Shown in pieces: positions 24,529 to 32,336 of a DNA stretch of 64,000 nt. Position 1 is the stretch's first letter. Every line of letters starts with the position of its first letter. Under the pieces are notes generated by a model. That model did not search any database and was not told where the DNA came from. It worked only from the letters and a program-made list of their open reading frames with translations. The position numbers and the translations under genes are program-made. The DNA comes from Saccharomonospora marina XMU15. Its GTDB lineage: Bacteria; Actinomycetota; Actinomycetes; Mycobacteriales; Pseudonocardiaceae. The stretch is from the NCBI RefSeq assembly GCF_000244955.1, contig NZ_CM001439.1, positions 4,831,234 to 4,895,233 of the forward strand, read 5' to 3'.

Positions 24529-24606
24529 GTTCCAGGTCCACACGGTCACCTCGACCCGGTGCCCGTCGAACCAGCCCACGAACCGGCAACGCTGTCGACC
24601 GCGACA

Positions 24607-24705
24607 AGCGCAGAACTCGCGGGCGAGAGCGGGGGACTCGCGGGCGAGAGCGGGGGACTCGCGGGCGAGAGCGGGGGACTCGCGGGCGAGAGCGGGGGAC
24701 TCGCG
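24607..24705 (-). repeat. 21-bp tandem repeat array, locus 1
   Basis: ACTCGCG recurs at 24615, 24636, 24657, 24678 and 24699, exactly 21 bp apart. Four full units are identical, and one variant end unit (GCGCAGAACTCGC) lies at 24607-24620. Read on the minus strand, the array begins directly after the stop codon of the hemerythrin gene (TGA at 24708-24706) with GCGAGTCCCCCGCTC and ends in the GCGAGTTCTGCGCT variant. The plus strand holds GGG and GGGGG tracts spaced by 6-7 nt, a G-quadruplex pattern. Related arrays are at 30057-30160 and 46993-47118. Confidence 0.93.
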
Positions 24706-25494
24706 TCAGGTGCGGGTGAGTCGCAGCCGCCACGCCTGCGGCCCGCGCTCCAGGTACTCCACGTCGACCCGGCCCGCCGCTCGTTCGTCGAGTTGGCGCA
24801 GCAGCGGCAGCGGATCGTGCGGTGCGACGAGCACCAGCGAGCCGCCCGTCCCGATCGCGTCGAACGCACCGAACACGGTGGCATGCCTGATCGCGTGAGG
24901 TACGGCGCGCACGTCAAGCTCCGGGGTGCCGCTGTCGGATTCGCCACACCCGCAGGAGCCGTGGCCGTGGCCGTGATCCGACGGCGTACTTTCGGTCTGT
25001 TCGGCTCCACCGAGCAGCTCGTGCATCCCTTCGAGCACAGTGGACAGCGAAACCGCTGGGTCCTGCGCCAGCACGGGAAGCAGCAGTTCGTTCTCCTTCA
25101 ACAGGTGGACCTCGAACAGCGCGCGCAGCGCCCGGATCGCCGCCGCGGCGCGCACCGGCTGCTCCGCGGCGGAAAGCTCGTCGACCAGTCCCTTGATCGA
25201 GTTGTGTTCGGCGATCATGCCGTCGACCAGCCTCGCCTCGCGCGACCTCGCGGCCGGGTACAGCAGGCGCTCCTCGGCGGCGGCGTGCGGCAGCAGTTCC
25301 TCGGTGCAGAACCTCACCGCTGACCGGTGCGCCTGCTCGAACCGCTCACCTTCGGCACTTTCGGCCGCACCGACGAGGGCTGTGGTCAGCGCGCCAAGTC
25401 GCCCGGCAAGCTCCGCATGATGCTGCTCGACGGCCTCGACCGCCTCGGCGTCCTGCGGGCTCGAAGCCACGACGACATCGCTTGTGGTTGCCAC
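24706..25494 (-). CDS. hemerythrin-DUF2249 protein (NO/oxygen-related di-iron protein)
   Basis: A 262-residue two-domain protein. Residues 20-160 are a hemerythrin-like four-helix bundle with candidate di-iron ligands H25/H26 (EQHHAEL), HAAAEERLLYP, EHNSIKGLVDEL and HLLKENELLLPVL. A His/Cys-rich linker (DHGHGHGSCGCGE) leads to a DUF2249 domain (ELDVRAVPHAIRHATVFGAF, then VLVAPHDPLPLL). Such proteins occur with nitrite/nitric oxide reduction genes and are thought to handle NO, oxygen or iron. GTG 25494 follows AGGAAGG. It is divergent from the Cys-containing regulator and shares with it a short region carrying an inverted repeat. The 21-bp array starts immediately after its stop. Confidence 0.87.
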   Translation of the reverse strand: MATTSDVVVASSPQDAEAVEAVEQHHAELAGRLGALTTALVGAAESAEGERFEQAHRSAVRFCTEELLPHAAAEERLLYPAARSREARLVDGMIAEHNSIKGLVDELSAAEQPVRAAAAIRALRALFEVHLLKENELLLPVLAQDPAVSLSTVLEGMHELLGGAEQTESTPSDHGHGHGSCGCGESDSGTPELDVRAVPHAIRHATVFGAFDAIGTGGSLVLVAPHDPLPLLRQLDERAAGRVDVEYLERGPQAWRLRLTRT

Positions 25495-25563
25495 GGCACG
25501 ATCCTTCCTCTGTGGAGCACGTTCCCCTTTTTCTACACCCATCTCCGTGTTTATTCAATCGCA

Positions 25564-25579
25564 GGGGTGGACCCACCCC
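25564..25579. promoter_or_regulatory. inverted repeat GGGGTGG-AC-CCACCCC between divergent NO-cassette genes
   Basis: Seven-base arms with a 2-nt spacer, midway between GTG 25494 (minus) and GTG 25605 (plus). It is the only strong dyad in this 110-bp region, so it is the best candidate operator for the regulator encoded at 25605. Confidence 0.55.
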
Positions 25580-25591
25580 GAGCCGATTAAC

Positions 25592-25597
25592 TACAGT
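25592..25597 (+). promoter_or_regulatory. -10-like TACAGT placing transcription start at GTG 25605
   Basis: TACAGT ends 7 nt before GTG 25605 and there is no Shine-Dalgarno sequence, the layout of a leaderless actinobacterial mRNA. The same hexamer and spacing occur before ATG 36748. Confidence 0.45.
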
Positions 25598-25604
25598 GGT
25601 AGCC

Positions 25605-26309
25605 GTGGAAAACTCGGAGCGGATGGGGCCGTCACCGGTGCGTGCACGGCCGGACAGCAGGCCGATGTCCGGCCAGCGCGGCACCGTCCTCGAACACCTG
25701 CAGCGACGCGCCGAACCCACCACCATCGCCGTTCTCGCAGGCGAGCTGGACGCGCACCCCAACACAGTTCGCGAACACCTCGACGCCCTCGTCGAGACCG
25801 GGCTCGCCGTGCGGGAACGCGCACGCAGCGGCGGCAGGGGCAGGCCCGCGTGGACCTACTCCGCAGCACCCGACCGGGCGGAGCCCGACCCTCGCGTGCG
25901 CGAGTACGCGGGACTGGCCACCGCGCTGGCCGCGCACCTCACGCGCACCAGCGCACGACCCGCCGAGGAGGCACTGGAGGCCGGGCGGGCGTGGGGCAGG
26001 GAGCTGGCCACCGAACGCGACGACGACTCCGGCTCGCAGGCCTCGCCCGCACGAGGTCGCCGCCGCGTGCTGGACCTGCTCGACGAACTGGGCTTCGACC
26101 CCAAGGCCGACGCGAGGGCGACCACGGCCGCACTGCGGCGTTGCCCGCTGCTCGACGCGGCAACGCGATACCCCGAGGTCGTCTGCCAGGTGCACCTGGG
26201 GATCGTGCGAGGCGCGATGGAAGTCTTCGGCGGCGACGAGGAAAGGACGGCGCTGCTGCCGTTCTCCGAGCCCGGCGCCTGCAGATTGCGGCTGATGACC
26301 CGTGACTGA
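25605..26309 (+). CDS. winged-helix regulator with conserved cysteines (SufR-like) of the nitrite/NO cassette
   Basis: A 234-residue regulator. Residues 18-75 are a winged HTH (GTVLEHLQRRAEPTTIAVLA, then HPNTVREHLDALVETGLAVR with a GGRGRPAW wing). The C-terminal half is an effector domain with cysteines spaced like those of SufR-type iron-sulfur regulators: RRCPLLDAA, EVVCQVHLGI and GACRLRLM. An Fe-S cluster sensing NO or oxygen is inferred. GTG 25605 is preferred because of the -10-like hexamer just upstream; ATG 25623 and ATG 25665 are alternatives. It overlaps the next gene by 8 bp and heads the operon leading to the nitrite reductase. Confidence 0.83.
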   Translation: MENSERMGPSPVRARPDSRPMSGQRGTVLEHLQRRAEPTTIAVLAGELDAHPNTVREHLDALVETGLAVRERARSGGRGRPAWTYSAAPDRAEPDPRVREYAGLATALAAHLTRTSARPAEEALEAGRAWGRELATERDDDSGSQASPARGRRRVLDLLDELGFDPKADARATTAALRRCPLLDAATRYPEVVCQVHLGIVRGAMEVFGGDEERTALLPFSEPGACRLRLMTRD

Positions 26310-27405
26310 CTCCCGGGTGCTTTCCACCGCGCTGCTGCTCGGCGGCGGGATCGCACTGCTGCTGGGACTCGACGCCGCACTGCTGCTGCTGGAACTGCCC
26401 GCCCCGCTGCGCTGGTCCCGATTGGCCGAGGTACACGGCATGTTGCTGGTGCTCTCGTTCGTCGGCACCCTCGTCGCGCTCGAACGCGCCATCGCGCTCG
26501 GGAGGTGGTGGGGTCTGCTGGCCCCCGCCTTCCTCGGCGCGGGCGGTGTCGTGCTGATCTCTCCCGCGCCACGGTGGCTCGGCGGGTTGTCACTGGTGCT
26601 CGGAACGGCGGTCCTCGTCGCAAGCTACCTCCCACTGTGGAGGCGGCAACTGGCGCTGCCGGTGCTGGTTCAGGCCGGTGGCGCCGTGCTGGCCTTCGGT
26701 GCGGCGTTGCTGTGGCTCGGCGGGGTCGAGGTCCCCGCGTTGCTGCCATGGCCGGCGGGCTTTCTGGTGCTCACGATCGTGGGTGAGCGGATGGAACTGG
26801 CACGGGTCGCCGTACGTGCCGCCCGCGTCGAGGTGACGGGCGTTGCGCTGTGCGCGCTCGCCGCGGCGGGCGCGCTCGCCTCACTGTTGTGGGCCGGGCC
26901 CGGACACGCACTGTTCGGCGCGGCACTGCTCGGCCTCGCGGGCTGGCTTGCGCGTCACGACGTCGCGAGGCACACCGTGCGTGCGAGTGGGCTCGCCCGG
27001 TTCACGGCCACCTGGCTGCTCGCGGGCTACGCCTGGCTGGCTGTGGCGGGCGCGATCTGGTTGCTCGCCCCGGACTGGGCGACCGGCCGCACGTACGACG
27101 CGGTGGTGCACGCGGTGTTCCTCGGCTTCGTGATGTCGATGGTGTTCGCGCACGCGCCGATCATCCTGCCCGCGGTGCTGCGTCGGCCACTGCCGTACCG
27201 TCCGGTGCTGCACCTGCCCGCGGTGTTGCTGCACGGCTCGTTGCTGCTGCGCGTGCTGCTGGGCGACCTGCGAGAGCAGGACTGGGCATGGCGGGCGGGC
27301 GGCGCAGGGAACATCGTCGCTGTGCTGCTGTTCGTCGTCGTGGCGGCCGCATCGGTACTCACCAGCAGGGCGAACACCACACAGCCCGCGGTGAGGCGAC
27401 CATGA
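26302..27405 (+). CDS. polytopic membrane protein of the nitrite/NO cassette
   Basis: A 367-residue integral membrane protein with roughly 11-12 hydrophobic helices and few soluble loops. Conserved-looking polar residues within helices include EVHGMLLVLSFVGTLVALER and VVHAVFLGFVMSMVFAHAPI, with histidines that might bind heme or metal, as in NnrS-type NO-response proteins. The assignment to an NnrS-like group is tentative. GTG 26302 overlaps the regulator and its TGA overlaps the ATG of the nitrite reductase gene (ATGA), so all three are translationally coupled. It may serve the neighbouring copper enzyme as an electron or NO-handling partner. Confidence 0.83.
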   Translation: MTDSRVLSTALLLGGGIALLLGLDAALLLLELPAPLRWSRLAEVHGMLLVLSFVGTLVALERAIALGRWWGLLAPAFLGAGGVVLISPAPRWLGGLSLVLGTAVLVASYLPLWRRQLALPVLVQAGGAVLAFGAALLWLGGVEVPALLPWPAGFLVLTIVGERMELARVAVRAARVEVTGVALCALAAAGALASLLWAGPGHALFGAALLGLAGWLARHDVARHTVRASGLARFTATWLLAGYAWLAVAGAIWLLAPDWATGRTYDAVVHAVFLGFVMSMVFAHAPIILPAVLRRPLPYRPVLHLPAVLLHGSLLLRVLLGDLREQDWAWRAGGAGNIVAVLLFVVVAAASVLTSRANTTQPAVRRP

Positions 27406-30044
27406 GCCGGACGTCCTGGCACCTGCGCACGGGGGGCGTCGTCGCCGCGTGGCTGGCTGCCGTGGTGTTGGTGGCGCTGATACACCGGTTCCTGCCGGTG
27501 TCCGGCTGGCTGCTGGTGCACCTGCTGGGACTCGGCGCCGCGGGCAACGCGATCCTGATCTGGTCCTGGCATTTCGCCACCGCCCTGCTGAAACTGCCCG
27601 ACGACGTCATGCGACGTGGCCAGGGGAGTCGGCTGGGCGTCTTCAACGCGGGCGCCGTAGCGGTGGTGGCCGGTGTCGTCGCGGGCAACTGGCCGGTGGT
27701 GCTGGCCGGCGGCGCTGCCGTGGCCGCCGTGGCCTGCTGGCACGCGATCGCGTTGCTGCGCAGGATGCGCGCCGCGCTGCCGTCCAGGTTCGGGGCCACC
27801 GTGCGCTTCTACATCGCCGCGGGCGCCGCACTCCCCGTGGGTGTGACGCTGGGTGTGCTGATGGCACGCGGCGGGCTCACCGCCGAGGCCCACGCCCGGG
27901 TAGTCGTGGCGCACGCGGTGCTCAACCTGCTCGGTTGGATCGGGCTCACCGTCGTGGGCACCCTGGTGACGCTGTGGCCGACGATGCTGCGTACCCGCAT
28001 CGCCGAAGGATCGCAGCGAACGGCCACGCGGATGTTGTGGGTACTCGTCGCCGGGCTCGTGGTCGCCGCGGGCGGCGCGCTCGCCGGTTCGGGTGTGCTC
28101 GCGGCCGCGGGTCTGCTGCTCTACCTGGGCGGCCTGGTGGCGATGGCGGTCCCGCACGTCGAGGAGGTGCGGCGCAAAGCGCCGGTGGAGTTCTCCACGG
28201 CTTCCGTGCTCGCCGGGGTCACCTGGCTTGCGGGCTCGCTGGTGTGGCTGGCCGCCGTGCTCGCCACGACGCGCGACGGCTCAGCGGTGGCGGAGCACGT
28301 CGACTCCCTCACCACGCCGCTGCTGGCCGGGTTCGCCGCGCAGGTACTGCTCGGCGCGCTCACCTACCTGGTGCCCGTGGTGCTTGGAGGCGGGCCCACG
28401 ACGGTGCGGGCCACCTCATCGACGCTGGAAACGGCGGGCCCGGCACGCGTCGCGGCCACCAACGCGGGCCTGCTGCTGTACGTGCTGCCGGTACCGAGCC
28501 TGGTGCGGGTGCTGGTGTCGGTCGTCGTACTCGTCGCGATGGCGTCCTTCCTGCCGCTGCTGGTCCGTGCCGTACTGGTGGCGCGCGCGAGGCGGGACGA
28601 ACCTGCCCGCCCCGCGGGCCCGCCACCACGGGTGCCCTCGCGGAGAAGGGCCGGTGTCGCGGCGGTGGGTCTGTCGGCGGTGATGCTCGCGGCCGCGGGC
28701 GGCGTGGCTCTCGATCCGGCTGCGGCGGGCGTGGCGCAGGGCCCTCCAGCCAACGGCGGCGTGGCCGCCACCGGGCAGACCACCACGGTGCAGGTCCGGA
28801 TCGAGGGAATGCGTTTCGTCCCCGGTGTGGTGGAGGTTCCCTCGGGCAACCGGCTCGTGGTGGTGCTGCGCAACACCGGGGACAACACCCACGACCTCGT
28901 GTTGGAGTCGCTCGCCCGCACTCCGAGAATCCGACCGGGCGAGCAGGCCACGCTGGACGCCGGTGTGGTCGGCCGTGACCTCGAGGGCTGGTGTTCGGTC
29001 GCCGGACACCGGCAACTGGGCATGGTGTTGAACGTCAACGTGGTCGGTGGCGAAGGACAGTCGTCGGATCACGACACGGGACACCTCGCCGACCCCGCCG
29101 CCGACGATGCCACCGACCGTGCCGCCGATGCCGACGGTGCCGCGGCGGACCCTGCGCGAACGCCGGATCTGGCAGCCGTGCCCGGCCCCGGGTTCACCGC
29201 CCGTGATCCCAGGTTGCCGCCCTCACCAGACGCGGACCTGCACGAGCTGACGCTGCGGGTACGCGAGGTGGAGCGCGAGGTCACTCCCGGTTTCACGCAG
29301 CGACTGTGGACGTTCAACGGCACCGCGCCGGGACCGACACTGCGCGGCAAGGTCGGCGACGTCTTCGACATCACCCTGGTCAACGACGGGTCGATGGGTC
29401 ACTCCATCGACTTCCATGCGGGCGCGCTCGCTCCCGACCGTCCGATGCGGACGATCCAGCCCGGGCAGTCGCTGACGTACCGGTTCACCGCCACCAGGGC
29501 CGGGGTCTGGCTTTACCACTGCTCGACGATGCCGATGTCGTTGCACATCGCCAACGGCATGTTCGGCGCGGTGATCATCGACCCGCCCGGGCTGCCCGCC
29601 GTGGACAGGGAGTACGTGCTCGTGCAGTCGCAGCTGTATCTCGGGCGGCGCGGCGACGTCGCCGACGCGGACAAGCTGGCGGCGCGGCAGCCCGACCTCG
29701 TGGTGTTCAACGGCTACGCCAACCAGTACGACCACGATCCGCTGCGGGCGAAGGTGGGCGAGCGGGTGCGGTTGTGGGTGCTCGCCGCGGGACCGCAAAG
29801 TGGCACCGCATTCCACGTCGTGGGCGGTCAGTTCGACACCGTCTGGAAGGAAGGCGGCTACCTGCTACGGGCCGGGCCGGGGGGCGATACCGGTGCGCAG
29901 GTACTCGACCTCGCCCCCGCCCAGGGCGGGTTCGTCGAGCTGACCTTCCCGCAGGCCGGGCATTACCCGTTCGTCACGCACGCAATGGTGGACGCCGAGC
30001 GCGGCGCGCACGGGGTGGTACAGGTCGACCAACGCCTGCGCTGA
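27402..30044 (+). CDS. nirK: membrane-anchored three-cupredoxin copper nitrite reductase
   Basis: An 880-residue fusion. Residues 1 to about 400 are a membrane domain (about 10-11 helices). A single cupredoxin follows (about 455-550) with type 1 copper ligands H497, C531, H536 and M541. The C-terminal part (about 595-880) is a two-domain NirK/AniA-type nitrite reductase: type 1 copper H667, C707, H715, M720; type 2 copper H672, H706 and H860; catalytic D670 and H805. All ligands needed to reduce nitrite to NO are present. The fused cupredoxin could pass electrons from the membrane domain to the catalytic module. Active domains would lie outside the membrane. A 21-bp repeat array starts 12 bp after its stop. 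Confidence 0.9.
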   Translation: MSRTSWHLRTGGVVAAWLAAVVLVALIHRFLPVSGWLLVHLLGLGAAGNAILIWSWHFATALLKLPDDVMRRGQGSRLGVFNAGAVAVVAGVVAGNWPVVLAGGAAVAAVACWHAIALLRRMRAALPSRFGATVRFYIAAGAALPVGVTLGVLMARGGLTAEAHARVVVAHAVLNLLGWIGLTVVGTLVTLWPTMLRTRIAEGSQRTATRMLWVLVAGLVVAAGGALAGSGVLAAAGLLLYLGGLVAMAVPHVEEVRRKAPVEFSTASVLAGVTWLAGSLVWLAAVLATTRDGSAVAEHVDSLTTPLLAGFAAQVLLGALTYLVPVVLGGGPTTVRATSSTLETAGPARVAATNAGLLLYVLPVPSLVRVLVSVVVLVAMASFLPLLVRAVLVARARRDEPARPAGPPPRVPSRRRAGVAAVGLSAVMLAAAGGVALDPAAAGVAQGPPANGGVAATGQTTTVQVRIEGMRFVPGVVEVPSGNRLVVVLRNTGDNTHDLVLESLARTPRIRPGEQATLDAGVVGRDLEGWCSVAGHRQLGMVLNVNVVGGEGQSSDHDTGHLADPAADDATDRAADADGAAADPARTPDLAAVPGPGFTARDPRLPPSPDADLHELTLRVREVEREVTPGFTQRLWTFNGTAPGPTLRGKVGDVFDITLVNDGSMGHSIDFHAGALAPDRPMRTIQPGQSLTYRFTATRAGVWLYHCSTMPMSLHIANGMFGAVIIDPPGLPAVDREYVLVQSQLYLGRRGDVADADKLAARQPDLVVFNGYANQYDHDPLRAKVGERVRLWVLAAGPQSGTAFHVVGGQFDTVWKEGGYLLRAGPGGDTGAQVLDLAPAQGGFVELTFPQAGHYPFVTHAMVDAERGAHGVVQVDQRLR

Positions 30045-30056
30045 CCCCTCCAGCCC

Positions 30057-30160
30057 GCGAGTCCCCCGCTCCCGCCCGCGAGTCCCCCGCTCCCGCCCGC
30101 GAGTCCCCCGCTCCCGCCCGCGAGTTCCCCACTCCCGTCCCGCGAGTTCTGCATTCGGGC
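30057..30160 (+). repeat. 21-bp tandem repeat array, locus 2
   Basis: GCGAGT recurs at 30057, 30078, 30099, 30120 and 30142 (spacings 21, 21, 21, 22). The first three units carry GCGAGTCCCCCGCTC, the fourth reads GCGAGTTCCCCACTC, and the last reads GCGAGTTCTGCATTC. The array starts 12 bp after the nirK stop codon and has the same direction as nirK. Confidence 0.93.
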
Positions 30161-30470
30161 CACCACATCCCCGACCGCGCGATCCCGGGCAGGTGAACCA
30201 AGCGTGATTCGGCGAGCGCGGCCGCCCCTGTTCGGGCACGCTCACCTCGGGGGCTGCTATCGCAACGAGCGTCGCGCAACGGAGCTCCAGTGACCGATCG
30301 CGCTGCACTGGTTCGACGAGCGATCCGAGCGGCCCGCGTTCGCGACGGCCGGATCCGGCTCCTCGAGGAAACGGGGCGGACTACAGAACCGGAAGTGGGT
30401 ACCTGGATTCCAGTCCGCACCGGCCGGCGGAAGCGACGGAGGGGTCGCAGGCCGAAGGGAGAGGGGCACG
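30161..30470. other. intergenic sequence with no recognised gene
   Basis: About 310 bp between the repeat array and the small gene at 30471. Several overlapping open frames exist but none has consistent codon bias or a ribosome site. I see no hairpin or operator worth listing. Confidence 0.5.
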
Positions 30471-30635
30471 ATGGAGTCGGACAAGGATTTCCTCGACAGG
30501 CTCGACCAAGAGGTGCAGAAGGCGCACGTGGCGATCGCCGAACTGCACGACCGGGCGATAACGACGATGCGCCGCAAATGGGACCAGGACGAAGCCGAAA
30601 CCGACGCCGACGAACAGCGCCGCGACCCGGAGTGA
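30471..30635 (+). CDS. 54-residue charged helical protein
   Basis: A short gene. ATG 30471 follows GGGAGAGGGG. The 54 residues start MESDKDFLDRLDQEVQKAHV and are almost entirely charged or amphipathic helix, ending in an acidic/Arg tail (DADEQRRDPE). Codon use is typical of this genome. No motif or known family is recognised. It stands alone between the nirK repeat array and the M23 peptidase leader. Confidence 0.55.
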   Translation: MESDKDFLDRLDQEVQKAHVAIAELHDRAITTMRRKWDQDEAETDADEQRRDPE

Positions 30636-31163
30636 GAATCCGGCAGGGAGCGGCTACCACGTCCGGCAGAACCAGTCGGCAACCCCCGCACGGCCGTGGC
30701 CGCGCCTCGGGAGTCGAAAGCGTGGCCGGGCGCCGTTTGCGGACCCGGCTGCGTTCGTCGGCGGCCCGCAGGTATCGCCGCCCGCAGCTGACGTAAGGCC
30801 GAAGGTGGCGGGCCATGGGGAGCGTGGCCGGGAATTGGCACGTCAGGTGAACACGCGTGGGTCAGCCGCGCCCTCGCAACCGCAGCCGGACACGCGGCTC
30901 CCGAAAACTGACTTCGACCTTGCCCGCCGCGCCCTCGCGAGCGCGGCCGGGTATCACCCTGTCGGGCGCCAAGGCAGCTTCGTAACGTATGCAGTCAAGC
31001 ACCCAGAGCAGTATTGTGGCTCCAATGTGACCGAATTGTTGTGGTGCAGCTCAAATCCTATGGATTAGCTGCGCTCACTGACGCATAGTCACCATGCCCC
31101 CGACCCGGGCGTGCGTCATCCCCCGACTTCGGCGCACGCCCCTGACCGTCATTGGAGCCACAC
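30636..31163. other. long leader/intergenic region before the M23 peptidase
   Basis: About 530 bp. The first 250 bp are GC-rich with no supported gene. From about 30960 the base composition drops toward A+T (for example around 30985-31075), consistent with a promoter region. A structured hairpin lies at 31107-31141. Some actinobacterial cell-wall hydrolases carry c-di-AMP (ydaO) riboswitches upstream, but I could not match that consensus here. Confidence 0.5.
31107..31141 (+). promoter_or_regulatory. leader hairpin GGGCGTGCG/CGCACGCCC
   Basis: A 9-bp perfect stem (31107-31115 with 31133-31141) enclosing a smaller CCG-ACTT-CGG stem-loop. It ends 10 bp before the GGAG ribosome site of the M23 gene. 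It may shape translation or transcript stability. Confidence 0.55.
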
Positions 31164-32282
31164 ATGGGTGTGCGCATTCCGCTGTCCCGAGGCGCGCCTG
31201 TCGCGTTGCTGATCATCATCGCTCTTGTCGGTGCGCTCGGGAACACTCTCGCCGCAGGCGCCCAGGACACCCTCGCTGACGACATCGCGGCCGCAGAAGC
31301 CGAACTCAGCGCGGCACAGGCAGAGCTGGCGAGCACCTACCAGAAGTTCACCGCGGCGCAACAGCGACAGCAGCAAGCGACCAAGGCCGCCGCCGACGCG
31401 CGGGCCAAGGCCGACACCGCCCGCGCCGAATCCGAAGCCGCGGCCGAGCGAGTACGGCAGTTGCAGCACAAGGTCGACAAGTTCGCCTCGGCCAGCTACC
31501 GGCAGGGCAGCACCGTCGGCTCGGTCACCGCCTACCTCGGCTCGGAAAGCCCCACCGACATGCTGGCGAGGGCCTCGCTGCTGAACGCGATCGGCAGCGA
31601 GCAACTCGACGTACTGGACGGCATGCGCAAGGCGATGAACGAGCGGGCCGCCGCCGACAAGGAGGCACAGGCGGCGCTGCGGCGCGCCACCGACAACGAG
31701 GCGGCAGCGGCAAAGGCCAAGTCCGATGCCGAGGCCGCGCACCGTGACGCGGTGGCGCAGAAGGACAGCGCGCAGGGCGCCATCGACACGCTGCTCGCCA
31801 AGAAGGCAGCGCTGCAGGCGCAGGCCGCACAGGTCACGCAGGCCGGTGCCCCCGCGCCCGCTGCCCCCGCGCCCGCAGGCGCGCCCTCGGTCGGTTCCTC
31901 CGGCGTGGTGCTGCCCGCCCAGGGGACCCTGACCTCCACCTACGGGTTCAGGTGGGGAACGGTGCACTACGGCATCGACATCGCCAACAGCATCGGCACG
32001 CCGATCCTTTCCACCATGGCCGGTGAGGTGATCTCCTCCGGCCCTGCAAGTGGCTTCGGCCTGTGGGTGCGGGTGCGGCACGACAACGGGCTGATCACCG
32101 TCTACGGCCACATCAACGAGTCACTGGTGTCCGTCGGGCAGCGCGTCGGCGCGGGTCAGCAGATCGCCACGATGGGCAATCGGGGCCAGTCCACCGGCCC
32201 GCACCTGCATTTCGAGGTGCACGAGAACGGCAACAAGATCGACCCGCTCGTCTGGCTTCGCAGCCACGGCGTGTCCATCTGA
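31164..32282 (+). CDS. M23-family (LytM) peptidoglycan endopeptidase with coiled-coil stalk
   Basis: A 372-residue secreted or membrane-anchored cell-wall protein. Residues 8-32 are a signal/anchor helix. Residues 35-225 are a long Ala/Glu/Gln-rich coiled coil, like EnvC/RipA-type hydrolases. A Pro/Ala linker leads to an M23 domain (about 255-372) with zinc-site motifs VHYGIDIAN and PHLHFEVHENG. These enzymes cut peptide cross-links in peptidoglycan or, if degenerate, activate amidases; here the metal ligands appear intact. ATG 31164 has GGAG at a 7-nt spacing; the upstream TTG in frame is that ribosome site itself. A structured leader precedes it. Confidence 0.9.
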   Translation: MGVRIPLSRGAPVALLIIIALVGALGNTLAAGAQDTLADDIAAAEAELSAAQAELASTYQKFTAAQQRQQQATKAAADARAKADTARAESEAAAERVRQLQHKVDKFASASYRQGSTVGSVTAYLGSESPTDMLARASLLNAIGSEQLDVLDGMRKAMNERAAADKEAQAALRRATDNEAAAAKAKSDAEAAHRDAVAQKDSAQGAIDTLLAKKAALQAQAAQVTQAGAPAPAAPAPAGAPSVGSSGVVLPAQGTLTSTYGFRWGTVHYGIDIANSIGTPILSTMAGEVISSGPASGFGLWVRVRHDNGLITVYGHINESLVSVGQRVGAGQQIATMGNRGQSTGPHLHFEVHENGNKIDPLVWLRSHGVSI

Positions 32283-32297
32283 GCCGAGGAGTGGCGT

Positions 32298-32336
32298 CGT
32301 GCCCGTGGTCGTCAGCTCGGGACTGCCACGGGCACG
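32298..32336. terminator. bidirectional hairpin between M23 and DUF6292 genes
   Basis: An 11-bp perfect stem (CGTGCCCGTGG with CCACGGGCACG) and a 17-nt loop. It overlaps the stop codon and last codons of the convergent DUF6292 gene. No T-run, as usual for high-GC actinomycetes. Confidence 0.6.

Noticed and set aside
24607-24705. CRISPR array
   Set aside because: Units are contiguous 21-bp tandem repeats without unique spacers, and no cas gene is present.
26850-27401. Longer N-terminal extension of nirK
   Set aside because: The extension is an Arg-rich shadow of the preceding membrane protein; ATG 27402 overlaps that gene's stop.
30805-31068. 87-codon open frame before the M23 gene
   Set aside because: Codon use shifts to A/T-rich wobble bases toward its end, no ribosome site, and it runs into the likely promoter/leader.
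30636-31163. ydaO/c-di-AMP riboswitch upstream of the M23 peptidase
   Set aside because: The setting fits but I could not match the conserved core sequence; only a hairpin is supported.
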